A program made the position numbers and the translations under genes. A stretch of 64,000 bases of DNA, from the NCBI GenBank assembly GCA_947477565.1, contig CANJUR010000002.1:124001-188000 (forward strand), in the 5' to 3' direction. The notes under the pieces were generated by a model, which did not search any database, was not told the DNA's origin, and saw nothing but the letters and a program-made list of their open reading frames with translations. The DNA is from Deltaproteobacteria bacterium (GTDB lineage Bacteria; Myxococcota_A; Polyangia; Polyangiales; Ga0077539). Positions within the stretch are counted from its first letter, which is position 1. The number at the start of each line of letters is the position of its first letter. Positions 21,575 through 30,251 of this stretch are shown piece after piece.

Positions 21575-22687
21575 GTGACCCTCTTGCCCCCGCCCTGGCT
21601 CGTAGATCCGTTGCCCTGGCATGCCGCGGCGTCCCCGCTTGAGATTCCCCGTGCGCCCATCGATCCAGAGACCGAGTCGGCCCTGCATTTGGGTCGGTAT
21701 GTTCCGGTGTTTGGGTGGGGCGCGACGGAGGACGAAGCACGACGGGTGATCGCCCTGGTCGCCCGGGCCTACTCCACCGAGGCCGACCCCGGGGCCATGG
21801 GCATCCTCTCCGCGATGCTACTGCACCCCACCCTCGGGACGCGACCGGTGACCTGGCTGGCGGACGCCATTCGGGCAGGCACCGCGCCCACGGCGTGGGG
21901 CAAGGTTGCACTGGCCGCAGCGGGCCTGCTCGGCGCCGGCGACTCCGTCCGCGCGGAGTTCGGCGAGCCTCTATTGGACTGTCCCGCGCTGCGTGCCGAC
22001 GCGCTCCGCACCGTGGCCGTCGGCGGCGCCGAGCAGTACACGTTTCCCGAGGCTTTCGCGCGGCTTTGCGCTGCGGAAAAGGAGTTTGCGGGCACCCGGG
22101 GGGCCGAGTCGTTTACGGCACTCCGAGCGTGGTTTGAGTTGGTACTTGCGCGACGCTGGGCGGCGCTTGAGACCCTGCGGGAGATTCGGGTCGAGTCGCT
22201 CCCGGCGGCGGATGCCTGGCTCGTGTCGGCGGGGTTATTTCTTGTCGGTGACGATGGTGCCAAGGGGCGGATGACCGAGTACGCGAGCCTCGCCCTGGAG
22301 GGCCTCTCGCCGGTGGCGCCGCGGGTGGTGCCGATTCTCGCGCGGGAGCTCGCGGAGCTGGTGTCGCACTCCTGGGCGCGGCGCTGGGACCACCTGCGGT
22401 GCGCGGCGGCGAAGGACCACGCGGCGGCGGCGGTGCGCGCGTGGCTGAGCGCGGCGCTGTATGAGCCGCACGATGAGGGCACCGATCACGACACGCTCGG
22501 CCCAGAGATGACCAAGGCCGCCAAAGAGGCGCGCGCGCTCGTCGGAGGCTTCCTCCTCGACTGGTTTGTCCCCGACCGCGAAGCACGCTCCCGGGTTGAC
22601 CGCTGGGCGGGCGACGTACTGCGGGTCTACCATCGACTCCACGGCGCTTCGATGCTCGGCGGCGTGCTCGACGAGGTGATCGGATGA
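21575..22687 (+). CDS. Hypothetical helical protein, first gene of a sigma54-activator operon
   Basis: 370 residues from a GTG at 21575. No signal peptide or membrane span and no family I recognise. It is predominantly alpha-helical and Ala/Leu/Arg-rich with repeated helix pairs (GKVALAAAGLLGAGDSVRAE; LREIRVESLPAADAWL). The stop overlaps the next ATG in ATGA, so it is co-translated with the 349-residue protein and probably co-transcribed with the downstream regulator. A cytoplasmic helical-repeat scaffold is a reasonable guess, nothing more. Confidence 0.6.
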   Translation: MTLLPPPWLVDPLPWHAAASPLEIPRAPIDPETESALHLGRYVPVFGWGATEDEARRVIALVARAYSTEADPGAMGILSAMLLHPTLGTRPVTWLADAIRAGTAPTAWGKVALAAAGLLGAGDSVRAEFGEPLLDCPALRADALRTVAVGGAEQYTFPEAFARLCAAEKEFAGTRGAESFTALRAWFELVLARRWAALETLREIRVESLPAADAWLVSAGLFLVGDDGAKGRMTEYASLALEGLSPVAPRVVPILARELAELVSHSWARRWDHLRCAAAKDHAAAAVRAWLSAALYEPHDEGTDHDTLGPEMTKAAKEARALVGGFLLDWFVPDREARSRVDRWAGDVLRVYHRLHGASMLGGVLDEVIG

Positions 22688-23733
22688 GCGCTTTCGACGA
22701 CGCCATCGATGCCCTCCACGAGAGCATCGCCGGATGGAATCGCGGCGCGGTCCCGGGGACCATCTCGCGTTGCGCGATGTGCTTCGACGCCGCGGCGAAG
22801 GAGGGCGATCCGCGCGCTGCGGTGGGCGCCGCGGTCGCGCGAGGGCTTGCGGGCGACCACGAGGGAGCGCGTCGACGGCTGCTCGAGGCGACCGCGCGCT
22901 GGCCCGAGGCAGCGGGGGCGTACGTAGCGCTGGGGATGCTCGCGCTGCGCTCGCCCGATGTCCTGGCATTCGCAGCGGAGGCGTCGTGGGCCCTGATCGC
23001 AGCCCGGTCATTGGCCCCTGCGGTGGGATGCATCGAGCGCGCGCTGGCGGTGGCGCTCGCGGCGCAGGGCGAGTTCATGGGCGCTCTGCAGTGCGCGCGG
23101 GCGGCCCTGGTCATCGACCCCGACGACGAGGAAGCGCGGCTCTGGTCGGCGCTGATGCGGCTCTATTTTGGCGGCGACGTGACGTCAGCCTCGGTGCTCG
23201 TGGAACTCCCCACGGAGGCGCTGCTGCGGGGGCGCTCGACGGCGGTGTGGCTCGGGGCCGTCGCGGGCAACTACGCGCGGGGGGAATTTCACGAAGCGCG
23301 GGTGTCGCTGCGCAAGGCTATCGGTGTGTTCAAGCAGGGCGCGACGCCGGAGAAGCCGCTGGTTGACAGTGCGCGCCGGTGGTTTCGCGAGCTGCGTGGC
23401 TTTGGCGCGGGCGTTCCGATGACGGGGGAGCGCTGGGTGTACGACGTGGGCGGAGCGCAGAGCGAGTACGTCCGCACGCGGGCGGCGATGTCGGCGTTTC
23501 GCGATGCCATTGTGCAGTCCGGGGGGCGGGCAACGGCGGACGTGGTGACGGTGCTCGACATCGACTCCGCGCTGGGCGCGATGGAGGCGCGAGCGCGACG
23601 GGGTATGCTGGAGTACGGCGCGCGATTGATGGTGCGCGGTTTCGCTGAGGCGTACCTGCCAATGGTCGCCTGCCTCGAACCGCCTTCGCTTGAGTTGCTG
23701 GCGGCGATGGGTCTGGTGCGTCTCGATGGCTGA
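22684..23733 (+). CDS. Hypothetical TPR-like protein
   Basis: 349 residues; ATG 22684 overlaps the previous stop. The first 180 residues contain TPR-like helix pairs (EGAEGARRRLLEAT-type; PEAAGAYVALGMLAL; LALAAQGEFMGALQ; YARGEFHEARVSLRKAI), which generally mediate protein binding. The C-terminal third is not recognised. There is no export signal. Its position, 39 bp before the FHA-GAF sigma54 activator, suggests a part in the same signalling unit. No enzymatic motif was seen. Confidence 0.6.
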   Translation: MSAFDDAIDALHESIAGWNRGAVPGTISRCAMCFDAAAKEGDPRAAVGAAVARGLAGDHEGARRRLLEATARWPEAAGAYVALGMLALRSPDVLAFAAEASWALIAARSLAPAVGCIERALAVALAAQGEFMGALQCARAALVIDPDDEEARLWSALMRLYFGGDVTSASVLVELPTEALLRGRSTAVWLGAVAGNYARGEFHEARVSLRKAIGVFKQGATPEKPLVDSARRWFRELRGFGAGVPMTGERWVYDVGGAQSEYVRTRAAMSAFRDAIVQSGGRATADVVTVLDIDSALGAMEARARRGMLEYGARLMVRGFAEAYLPMVACLEPPSLELLAAMGLVRLDG

Positions 23734-23772
23734 CGATTACCCGGGTTTCCCCGGGGGATTAAGGGTTCCGGC

Positions 23773-25803
23773 GTGATCCGATTGGAGGTCGAGCAGGGCG
23801 AGGCGAAGGGTCGGGTCTTCGACGAGGACGCGGAAGAGATCACGTTGGGGCGCGCGCCCAACGCCGACCTGCTGCTCCCCGACTGGCACGTCTCGGGTTC
23901 TCATGGGGTCATCACCGTCGAGGAGGGCAGCGGCACCGTGCGCTACCGGGACCTCAAGAGCACCAACGGTTCGCGAATCATCCGCGGCAAGCAGACGCTC
24001 CCGGTCGATTCCACGGTGGGCTTCGAGATCACGCTGAAGCACGGCGACCGGCTGCAGCTTGGCGACCACGAGCGCCCGGTGCTTGTGGGCGTTTCCATCG
24101 CAGTGCTTCCGGCGACCGCGCCGTTTCTGCCGACCACCGGATCGATGCTGTCCGCGACGATTCCGCCGCGGGCGGATGGGTCGTCGGTGCTTCGCGCGCC
24201 GACGGTTCCGCAGGTGGAGGAGCCCGAGGCCAAGGTGCTCGCGATACGGCCGGTGGAGACCGTCGCGGAGGTGCAGCGCACCGTCGAGAGCGACCCGGGC
24301 TCGCTCAAGGGGTTGCTCTCGGTGCTGCGAAAACTGACCGCAGCAATCGAGCTCGACGAGGTGTTCGATGCGATCGAAGAGGCGGTGTTCGAAGCGGTGC
24401 CGAAGGCGACGCACCTGACGCTGGCGCTGCGGGATGACAGCACCGAGAAGCCCACCTATGTGGCCGTGACGACGCGGGTGCGCGGGCGTACGGACAAGAC
24501 CGGCGAAGCGGTGCCCATCTCCAGGAGCGTCGTGCGCAAGGTGGTCGAGCAGCGGGCGGCGGTGCTGGCAGCGGACGCACCGCGCGAGGTCGGCGAGACC
24601 GCGAGCATCATGGGGGCGAAGATTCTCTCAACGATGGGGGTGCCGCTGTGGCGCGGCGAGGTGATTCTCGGGGTGTTGCAGGTGGACAACCGTGCGCATC
24701 CAGGGATGTTCAAGGACCATGACCTCGACCTGCTGATGCTGGTGGGGCAGCAGGCGAGCCTTGCAGTTCACAACGCCCGACTTTATCGGCAGCTCAAGGT
24801 GGCGGAGATGAGCGCGCGGACGGAGAACTCGTTTCTCAAGCAACGCGCGCAGAAGAAATTCGAGGGAATCATCGGCGACTCGCGCGAGATGAAGAACCTC
24901 TTCGACAAGATGGCGAAGGTGGTCGATACGCGCGTGAGCGTGCTGATCGAGGGGGAGACCGGCACCGGCAAGGAGCTCGTCGCGAGCGCGGTGCACTACC
25001 AGTCGCGTCGACGCGACCGGCTCTTCATCGCCCAGAACTGCGCGGCGCTCCCGGAGACGCTCCTGGAGTCCGAGTTGTTTGGGCACAAGAAGGGCGCGTT
25101 CACGGGCGCGACGGAGGACAAGAAGGGCCTCTTCGAACTGGCCGACGGGGGCACGCTCTTCCTCGACGAAATCGGCGAGATGCCGCTCGGATTGCAGGCA
25201 AAGATCCTGCGGGTTCTCCAGGAGGGCGAGCTGCGCCCGCTCGGGAGCGGCACCGTGAAGACCGTCGATGTGCGCATCGTCGCGGCGACCAACCGCAAGC
25301 TCGAAGACGAGGTCGCGGCGGGGCGATTCAGGCAGGACCTGTACTATCGGCTGCAGGTGTTTCCCGTGCGGATTCCGGCGTTGCGCGAGCGGCGCGAGGA
25401 CATCCCGACGCTCGCGACACACTTCCTCAAGCGGTACACGCGGGAGCTCGGCAAGGCCGTCGCGGGATTCTCTCAGCAGGCGATGGAATTGCTCATGTCG
25501 TACAACTTCCCGGGCAACGTCCGGGAGTTGGAAAACGAGGTTCAGCGGCTCGTGATCCAGTGCGAGCCGGGTGGGTACCTCATGCCGGAACACCTCTCGC
25601 CCCGCATCCGCAACATCGAGGGGTTGCTCGACAAGATCCGTGCGCCGCGCGGCACGCTCAGGGACATGATCGAGCACATCGAGAAATGGCTCTTGATCGA
25701 GGCGCTGCGCGAGCACGGCAATAACAAAAGCGCGACCGCGAAGACTCTGGGCATCACCCGGGAAGGCCTCCACAAGAAGCTCAAGGGCTACGGCATCAGC
25801 TGA
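23773..25803 (+). CDS. Sigma54-dependent transcriptional activator with FHA and GAF sensor domains
   Basis: 676 residues. An N-terminal FHA domain (about 1-115; ITLGRAPNADLLLPD, VSGSHGVI, STNGSRI) binds phosphothreonine peptides. A GAF domain follows (about 180-345), then an AAA+ domain with Walker A GETGTGKE (about 394), the sigma54-contacting loop GAFTGA (about 441) and Walker B GGTLFLDEIG (about 458). A C-terminal Fis-type helix-turn-helix (NKSATAKTLGITREGLHKKL) ends the protein. It lacks a receiver, so phospho-Thr signalling by Ser/Thr kinases through FHA is the likely input, a typical myxobacterial arrangement. GTG 23773 begins the FHA strand directly. Targets are unknown; no clear -24/-12 promoter was identified in the window. 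Confidence 0.92.
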   Translation: MIRLEVEQGEAKGRVFDEDAEEITLGRAPNADLLLPDWHVSGSHGVITVEEGSGTVRYRDLKSTNGSRIIRGKQTLPVDSTVGFEITLKHGDRLQLGDHERPVLVGVSIAVLPATAPFLPTTGSMLSATIPPRADGSSVLRAPTVPQVEEPEAKVLAIRPVETVAEVQRTVESDPGSLKGLLSVLRKLTAAIELDEVFDAIEEAVFEAVPKATHLTLALRDDSTEKPTYVAVTTRVRGRTDKTGEAVPISRSVVRKVVEQRAAVLAADAPREVGETASIMGAKILSTMGVPLWRGEVILGVLQVDNRAHPGMFKDHDLDLLMLVGQQASLAVHNARLYRQLKVAEMSARTENSFLKQRAQKKFEGIIGDSREMKNLFDKMAKVVDTRVSVLIEGETGTGKELVASAVHYQSRRRDRLFIAQNCAALPETLLESELFGHKKGAFTGATEDKKGLFELADGGTLFLDEIGEMPLGLQAKILRVLQEGELRPLGSGTVKTVDVRIVAATNRKLEDEVAAGRFRQDLYYRLQVFPVRIPALRERREDIPTLATHFLKRYTRELGKAVAGFSQQAMELLMSYNFPGNVRELENEVQRLVIQCEPGGYLMPEHLSPRIRNIEGLLDKIRAPRGTLRDMIEHIEKWLLIEALREHGNNKSATAKTLGITREGLHKKLKGYGIS

Positions 25804-25887
25804 CGAGCCGCCTTTCGTCAGTTCGTCGTTCGCTCTCCTGTCGGTTACGTCCATCGCCGTCTGATCCGGCGATACACTCGACACCCC

Positions 25888-27600
25888 ATGCTCGGCTCTT
25901 CACCCCGATCGCTTGTCCTCTTTCTTGCCCTGGCCTCTTGCTCCACGGGCCGCTCGGTCGTCGGCGGACCCGCAGACGCTGGGGATCTCCCGGACCTCGC
26001 CGACGTCTCCGCGCCACTCGACGCGATGGACGTCGCAGTGGTCCCCGATGTCCCGATCGCCGCCGACGTCCCCATCGACGTGCCCGATGCCCCCGCGGAG
26101 GTCTTCGTCTTCCGCTGCACTGTGGACAAGGACTGCATCGGCACTGGCGCCGGCCTCGCCTGCGACGTCGCGAGCGGCCGTTGTGTTCCGTGCACGGCCA
26201 CGTCCGATCGTTGCCCGAGCGGTCAGTACTGCGTCGCTGCCCTGAACCGCTGCGACAACGGCTGCCGCGACGACGACGCTTGCTCCTCGAGCGGCTCGCG
26301 CTCGCACTGTGATCCGTCTGTTCACGCGTGCGTCGCGTGCCTCACGGACGACCACTGCCCCGCCGGCAACCTCTGCGTCGGCAACGTCTGCGTGATGGGC
26401 TGCAACGCCGCCTCGCGCTGCCCTGATGGCCAGTCGTGCTGCAGCGGCGCGTGCGTCGATACGCAGGCCAATACCGCCAATTGCGGCCGATGCGACAACC
26501 AGTGCGCTCTCGAAAACGCAAACGCCGTCTGCCGTAACGCGGCCTGCGCGGTCATGGGTTGCACCCTCCCTTTTGGCGACTGCGACACCCTCGCGGCGAA
26601 CGGCTGCGAGACCGACATCACCCGATCCGTCGCTCACTGCGGCACCTGCGGGCGGCCGTGCGAGGTGCGCGCTCAAGGCACTGCGACATGCACCGACTCG
26701 ACGTGCTCGTACGCCCCGATGGAGGGGTTCGCTGACTGCGACAACGCCACCTCCACGGGCTACGAGACCGACACGCGCGTCAGCCCCGACCACTGCGGCA
26801 ACTGCATGACACGCTGCTCCCTCGCGGGCGCCACTGCGGGGTGCGTGGGCGGGCAGTGCACGGTTGCGAGCTGCAGCGCCGGTCGCGCGGACTGCAACCG
26901 CGTTGCGAGCGATGGGTGCGAATCCATCAGAGCCAGCGACCCGCTCAACTGCGGCGGCTGCGACACGGTGTGCCCGGAGGTCGGCGGGCAGCGCAGTTGC
27001 TTTGCGGGACAGTGTTCGGCGCCAAGCTGCGCGGCGATTCTGGCGTTGGTGCCGACTGCCCCCAGCGGGCCGTACATCCTCGATCTCGACGGAACCGGCC
27101 CCGGCGTCGCGCGAAGTTACTACTGCGACATGCGCGAAGGGGGATGGACCGTGGTCGCCAACCAGGTCCCGGCGGAGCTGCTGGCGGATAGCAACGCGAC
27201 GCTGGGCGAGACGGTTTTCGGAGACATCACGCACAGTTGGCGGCTGGGCAATCCGGAGATCACGCGGGTGAATCCAACCGTCGCGTGGCGGCTCTCCGAC
27301 GACGTCACCAACGTCTACGTGGCACGCGGCTGCGTCGTCGATTGGACCCACGAGTACATCAACGACGTGTCCGCGACGGAGTGCACCACCGGGTACACCA
27401 CCGCGGCGCTGAACGTCGTCGTCAACGGCCGGTGGACCAACTGCTCTGCACGCGGCATCGGGATCAACTACACCGGAGCCAACTGCTCGATTCGTATGAA
27501 CGAAGGCGGCTTCGGTCGCGGCGTCGGGGCGCTCGCCAACGGGCGCGCGTACTCCTGCGACTACACGACTTCGAGGCGCGTCTCGCTGGCCTTCCGCTAG
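25888..27600 (+). CDS. Cys-rich lipoprotein with C-terminal fibrinogen-like domain
   Basis: 570 residues. The signal peptide ends in LASC (lipobox), then an Asp/Pro/Val-rich linker. Residues about 70-370 hold many Cys-containing modules of the myxobacterial type (CTVDKDC, CPSGQYC, CPDGQSCCSGACVD, CGRCDNQC), probably disulfide-bonded at the surface. From about 380 to the end the sequence changes to PSGPYILDLDG ... YYCDMREGGWTVVAN, the start of a fibrinogen C-terminal-like (FReD) domain, which in other proteins binds carbohydrates or proteins. It is likely a surface adhesin or recognition protein. It is convergent with the TonB-like gene, 10 bp apart. Confidence 0.78.
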   Translation: MLGSSPRSLVLFLALASCSTGRSVVGGPADAGDLPDLADVSAPLDAMDVAVVPDVPIAADVPIDVPDAPAEVFVFRCTVDKDCIGTGAGLACDVASGRCVPCTATSDRCPSGQYCVAALNRCDNGCRDDDACSSSGSRSHCDPSVHACVACLTDDHCPAGNLCVGNVCVMGCNAASRCPDGQSCCSGACVDTQANTANCGRCDNQCALENANAVCRNAACAVMGCTLPFGDCDTLAANGCETDITRSVAHCGTCGRPCEVRAQGTATCTDSTCSYAPMEGFADCDNATSTGYETDTRVSPDHCGNCMTRCSLAGATAGCVGGQCTVASCSAGRADCNRVASDGCESIRASDPLNCGGCDTVCPEVGGQRSCFAGQCSAPSCAAILALVPTAPSGPYILDLDGTGPGVARSYYCDMREGGWTVVANQVPAELLADSNATLGETVFGDITHSWRLGNPEITRVNPTVAWRLSDDVTNVYVARGCVVDWTHEYINDVSATECTTGYTTAALNVVVNGRWTNCSARGIGINYTGANCSIRMNEGGFGRGVGALANGRAYSCDYTTSRRVSLAFR

Positions 27601-27610
27601 TCCGGGAGCG

Positions 27611-28225
27611 CTACTGGGGCGGCGCCGAAATCGGAATGCCCCACGTCCGCTCTCCGTTGGTCGGCGCGTGAAACTGCACCGTGCGTGCGGCGGCGAGCAG
27701 GCACCGATCGATGCCAAGGCCAGCATCCACCGAGAGGTGGGCTTCCGTGACGTGCCCGCGGTCGTCGAGGGTGATCCAGACGTTCGCCGACGTCGGAGGC
27801 GTCGAGCCAGACTCCGCGAGACATCGCTCGAGGGCTGGAATTGCAGGGCGAATCACCACAGCGACGTCCATCGAAGCCTCCCCGTACCGCGGCTGCACAG
27901 GGATCGTGGGCCGCGGAGGAGGCATCGGCGCGTTGCGCGGACGCTCACTAAAAGACGGCATTCCCGGATCTTGGATGTGGAAGTCGTTCGCGATGCGCAC
28001 CGGGGGCGGGACATCGGTCGGCCGCGGGACATCGGTCGGCCGCGGGGCTGGCGCTTCAGCGGGGATGCGACTCGCCGATGCGACGGGACGAGGAAGCGAG
28101 GGCGGTGCTGGGCGACGTCCGCGCATCCCCAGGAAGAGCGCGCCGAGCGCAAGCACAGCGACTGCGCCGAAGAGGACACGTTGATCGATGGCACCGCGCT
28201 GCGAGGAGGGTCTACGATCGTTCAT
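27611..28225 (-). CDS. TonB/AgmX-like single-span protein
   Basis: 204 residues. A short basic start and one hydrophobic helix (about 18-35) are followed by a Pro-rich linker and a C-terminal domain with AIPALERCLAESG and VWITLDDRGHVTEAHL. This last pattern matches the TonB-like/AgmX domains frequent in myxobacteria, with two Cys likely to be paired. The topology resembles TonB: anchored inside, with the domain in the periplasm. No ExbB/ExbD is nearby. The linker contains a tandem PTDVPR duplication. A related but doubled domain occurs in the lipoprotein at 48833. Confidence 0.7.
   Translation of the reverse strand: MNDRRPSSQRGAIDQRVLFGAVAVLALGALFLGMRGRRPAPPSLPRPVASASRIPAEAPAPRPTDVPRPTDVPPPVRIANDFHIQDPGMPSFSERPRNAPMPPPRPTIPVQPRYGEASMDVAVVIRPAIPALERCLAESGSTPPTSANVWITLDDRGHVTEAHLSVDAGLGIDRCLLAAARTVQFHAPTNGERTWGIPISAPPQ
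28008..28043. repeat. Two tandem 18-bp repeats inside the TonB-like gene
   Basis: Two identical copies of GGGACATCGGTCGGCCGC (28008-28025 and 28026-28043) duplicate a six-residue Pro/Asp block in the linker of the TonB-like protein. Perfect identity suggests a recent slippage duplication that keeps the frame; linker length could vary between strains. Confidence 0.9.
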
Positions 28226-28271
28226 GGTCGGCGCGGAGGGTACTACGCGCGGACGCCGTGGTGCAGCGCTC

Positions 28272-28844
28272 TCACGGAGACGTCGGGAGGCTGCCGCGCA
28301 GCATCACGAAGACCAGCACACCTGTGATGGAAACGTAGAGCCAGATGGGGGCGAGCCAGCGGGTGACCTTCCGATGTCGGTCAAACTGCCGCCGAAACGC
28401 GAAGTAAAACGCCACCAGGGCCATCGGCACCACAGGCATGGAGAGCAACACATGGCTCGCCAGCAGCAGGAGGTAGGCGGCCTTCCACGCACCAGCGCCG
28501 GCGTATCGCGTGTCCCCGTGGACGAAGTGATACGTGAGGTAGCTGACGAGAAAGAGCGCGGACGCCGTGAAGGCACTGACCATGAAGATCTTGTGGGCAA
28601 GGAGGTTCTTGCGTCGTACGGCGATCCAGCCTGCGAGGAGAAGAGTAGCCGCGGTGCCATTGAGCCCAGCGTTGACCGCGGGCAGGAAGCGCAGGTCAAC
28701 GCCCCCGGCGCCGCCGCGGCGGATGAGCAGAAGCCACGCAATGAACGCGAGGGCGATGGTGGAAACCACCGCGGTAAACGCGAAAAACGCGCGGTCATGA
28801 GCCGTCGGGGAAGTGGAGTGATCGGGCGCAATCAAGGCTGACAT
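28272..28844 (-). CDS. DUF420 family membrane protein
   Basis: About 190 residues, polytopic with roughly five membrane spans. The core FLPAVNAGLNGTAATLLL, KNLLAHKIFMVSAF and VSYLTYHFVHGDTRY with conserved His residues is characteristic of DUF420 proteins. Bacillus members (CtaM/YozB) are needed for cytochrome oxidase maturation, so a heme-copper oxidase assembly role is possible; no oxidase gene is in the window. The ATG at 28844 is preferred over the upstream in-frame ATG at 28868 because AGAGGG lies 5 bp before it. The next gene upstream on the same strand ends 42 bp away. Confidence 0.8.
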   Translation of the reverse strand: MSALIAPDHSTSPTAHDRAFFAFTAVVSTIALAFIAWLLLIRRGGAGGVDLRFLPAVNAGLNGTAATLLLAGWIAVRRKNLLAHKIFMVSAFTASALFLVSYLTYHFVHGDTRYAGAGAWKAAYLLLLASHVLLSMPVVPMALVAFYFAFRRQFDRHRKVTRWLAPIWLYVSITGVLVFVMLRGSLPTSP

Positions 28845-28886
28845 CAGTCCCTCTATAGGTCGCTCCAAAGAGAAAGGCGACCGCCC

Positions 28887-30251
28887 TCAGGTCATCCGTC
28901 GCCACCAACACGAGACCCGCTGCCAGGGCGTCATCGGTCCACGAATCGCCTTGTACGCACGCACCGCATGCGTCTCTAAGGCCTCTAGCGTGCCGACTGG
29001 AATGCCCAGCCCGAAGCGCACCCGATCGACCTCCGCCGCGGCCGCGCCCAGCTCTGGAATCGATGGCAATCCCCGCGCCTCGCGCTGCGCACGCACCTTC
29101 TCGACAAGCTCCTCGACGGTGTCGCCCGGCAGCACCCGGATGCCCACATCGCCGAGCGCGACGGTCACGTACTCCCAACGCCGAAGGGCGCGCTTGGTTG
29201 GTTCTTCCGCGCGACCGCCCCGACGCAATCGACGCAGGCGCCACCATCGCCGCACCGGCCGATTGAGGAAGAACAACGGAAAGAATGGCAGGACTGCCTC
29301 AGCCTGCTCGCGGGCACGGCGGGCCGCGCGACTGAGGGCGTCGCGAAGTGCCTGGGCATCGAGGCGGGGAGCGCTGCGTCCCGGTCGGTCGGGATCACCC
29401 GCGGGGAGCCGACGGTCATGGCCGCGCGCATCGCTGGTGCCTTCGCCTGGGCGGTGGCCGTCACGCTCGCCGGTGCGCCAGAGGTATGGAGCGACCGCCG
29501 CAACCGCCGCCGTGACGATCATTGCAAGCAGGATGAGCGAGAGTCCGCCGCGACGGGTCATGCGCAGCGCAGCGCCTCGCTGGTGCTGCGTAAGCGTGGT
29601 TTGCGTGTCCGTCGCACCAGCGGCCCACACCGCGTGGTGATAACGCGCCTGCCCCGCGAGGAAAGCGAAGTACAACATCACCAGCATTGCGAGGAGGGCC
29701 AGCGTGGTTGGGTCCCACACGCCGTCCTTGAGACCGATCTCCCAGTGACGGACCCCGCCGTGCTGATCGATCACCGTGAGCATCGCGCCCACCCAACACA
29801 GAGCGGGGATCCAGAGAGTGGTCAGAAGCGCGCGTCGCTGCATCGCCGCATGCCCGCAACTCACGCTCGTGAGGAACGCAATGGCCCCGCCCGCGAGCAG
29901 TGGCCCCGCCGCGATGGCCACGGTGCAGGTGAGCGTGACGATCGAAAACCACACGACGGAGTGCACCATCCAGGCCCGTAAGCGCAGCAGGGCGAGCAGG
30001 TTACCCAGCGCTACCCCGAGGGTGCTCGCACCCACCAGCACCGGCAGCAGCACGAGCAACTCCTCGGCGGGTCCCCAATAGCGAAACGCCACGCCCAGCA
30101 GCAAGACGTAGCCCGAGACCAGCAGCAGCCAGTACGTCGCGAGAAGCCAGCGCGCGCGACTGAAGGCCTCGGACAGCGGCTCCCGGGGTGCTCCGCCGCG
30201 CCACCATGGCGGCAAGATCATTGGGCGCCGCAGGTCGTCGGCGGAGTTCAC
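28887..30251 (-). CDS. Polytopic membrane protein with cytoplasmic C-terminal domain, coupled to pyruvate kinase
   Basis: 454 residues from a GTG at 30251 that overlaps the pyruvate kinase stop in GTGA. Residues about 30-210 contain six or more hydrophobic spans (LLLVSGYVLLLGVAF, LLVLLPVLVGASTLGVALG, LTCTVAIAAGPLLAGGAIAF). Another span lies near 260 (LILLAMIVTAAVAAVAPYLW), then about 190 hydrophilic, Arg-rich residues with a closing helical domain (VEELVEKVRAQREARG; YKAIRG). No transporter or enzyme family was recognised. An upstream in-frame extension exists but would lie inside the pyk gene and has shadow composition, so GTG 30251 is preferred. Confidence 0.6.
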   Translation of the reverse strand: MNSADDLRRPMILPPWWRGGAPREPLSEAFSRARWLLATYWLLLVSGYVLLLGVAFRYWGPAEELLVLLPVLVGASTLGVALGNLLALLRLRAWMVHSVVWFSIVTLTCTVAIAAGPLLAGGAIAFLTSVSCGHAAMQRRALLTTLWIPALCWVGAMLTVIDQHGGVRHWEIGLKDGVWDPTTLALLAMLVMLYFAFLAGQARYHHAVWAAGATDTQTTLTQHQRGAALRMTRRGGLSLILLAMIVTAAVAAVAPYLWRTGERDGHRPGEGTSDARGHDRRLPAGDPDRPGRSAPRLDAQALRDALSRAARRAREQAEAVLPFFPLFFLNRPVRRWWRLRRLRRGGRAEEPTKRALRRWEYVTVALGDVGIRVLPGDTVEELVEKVRAQREARGLPSIPELGAAAAEVDRVRFGLGIPVGTLEALETHAVRAYKAIRGPMTPWQRVSCWWRRMT

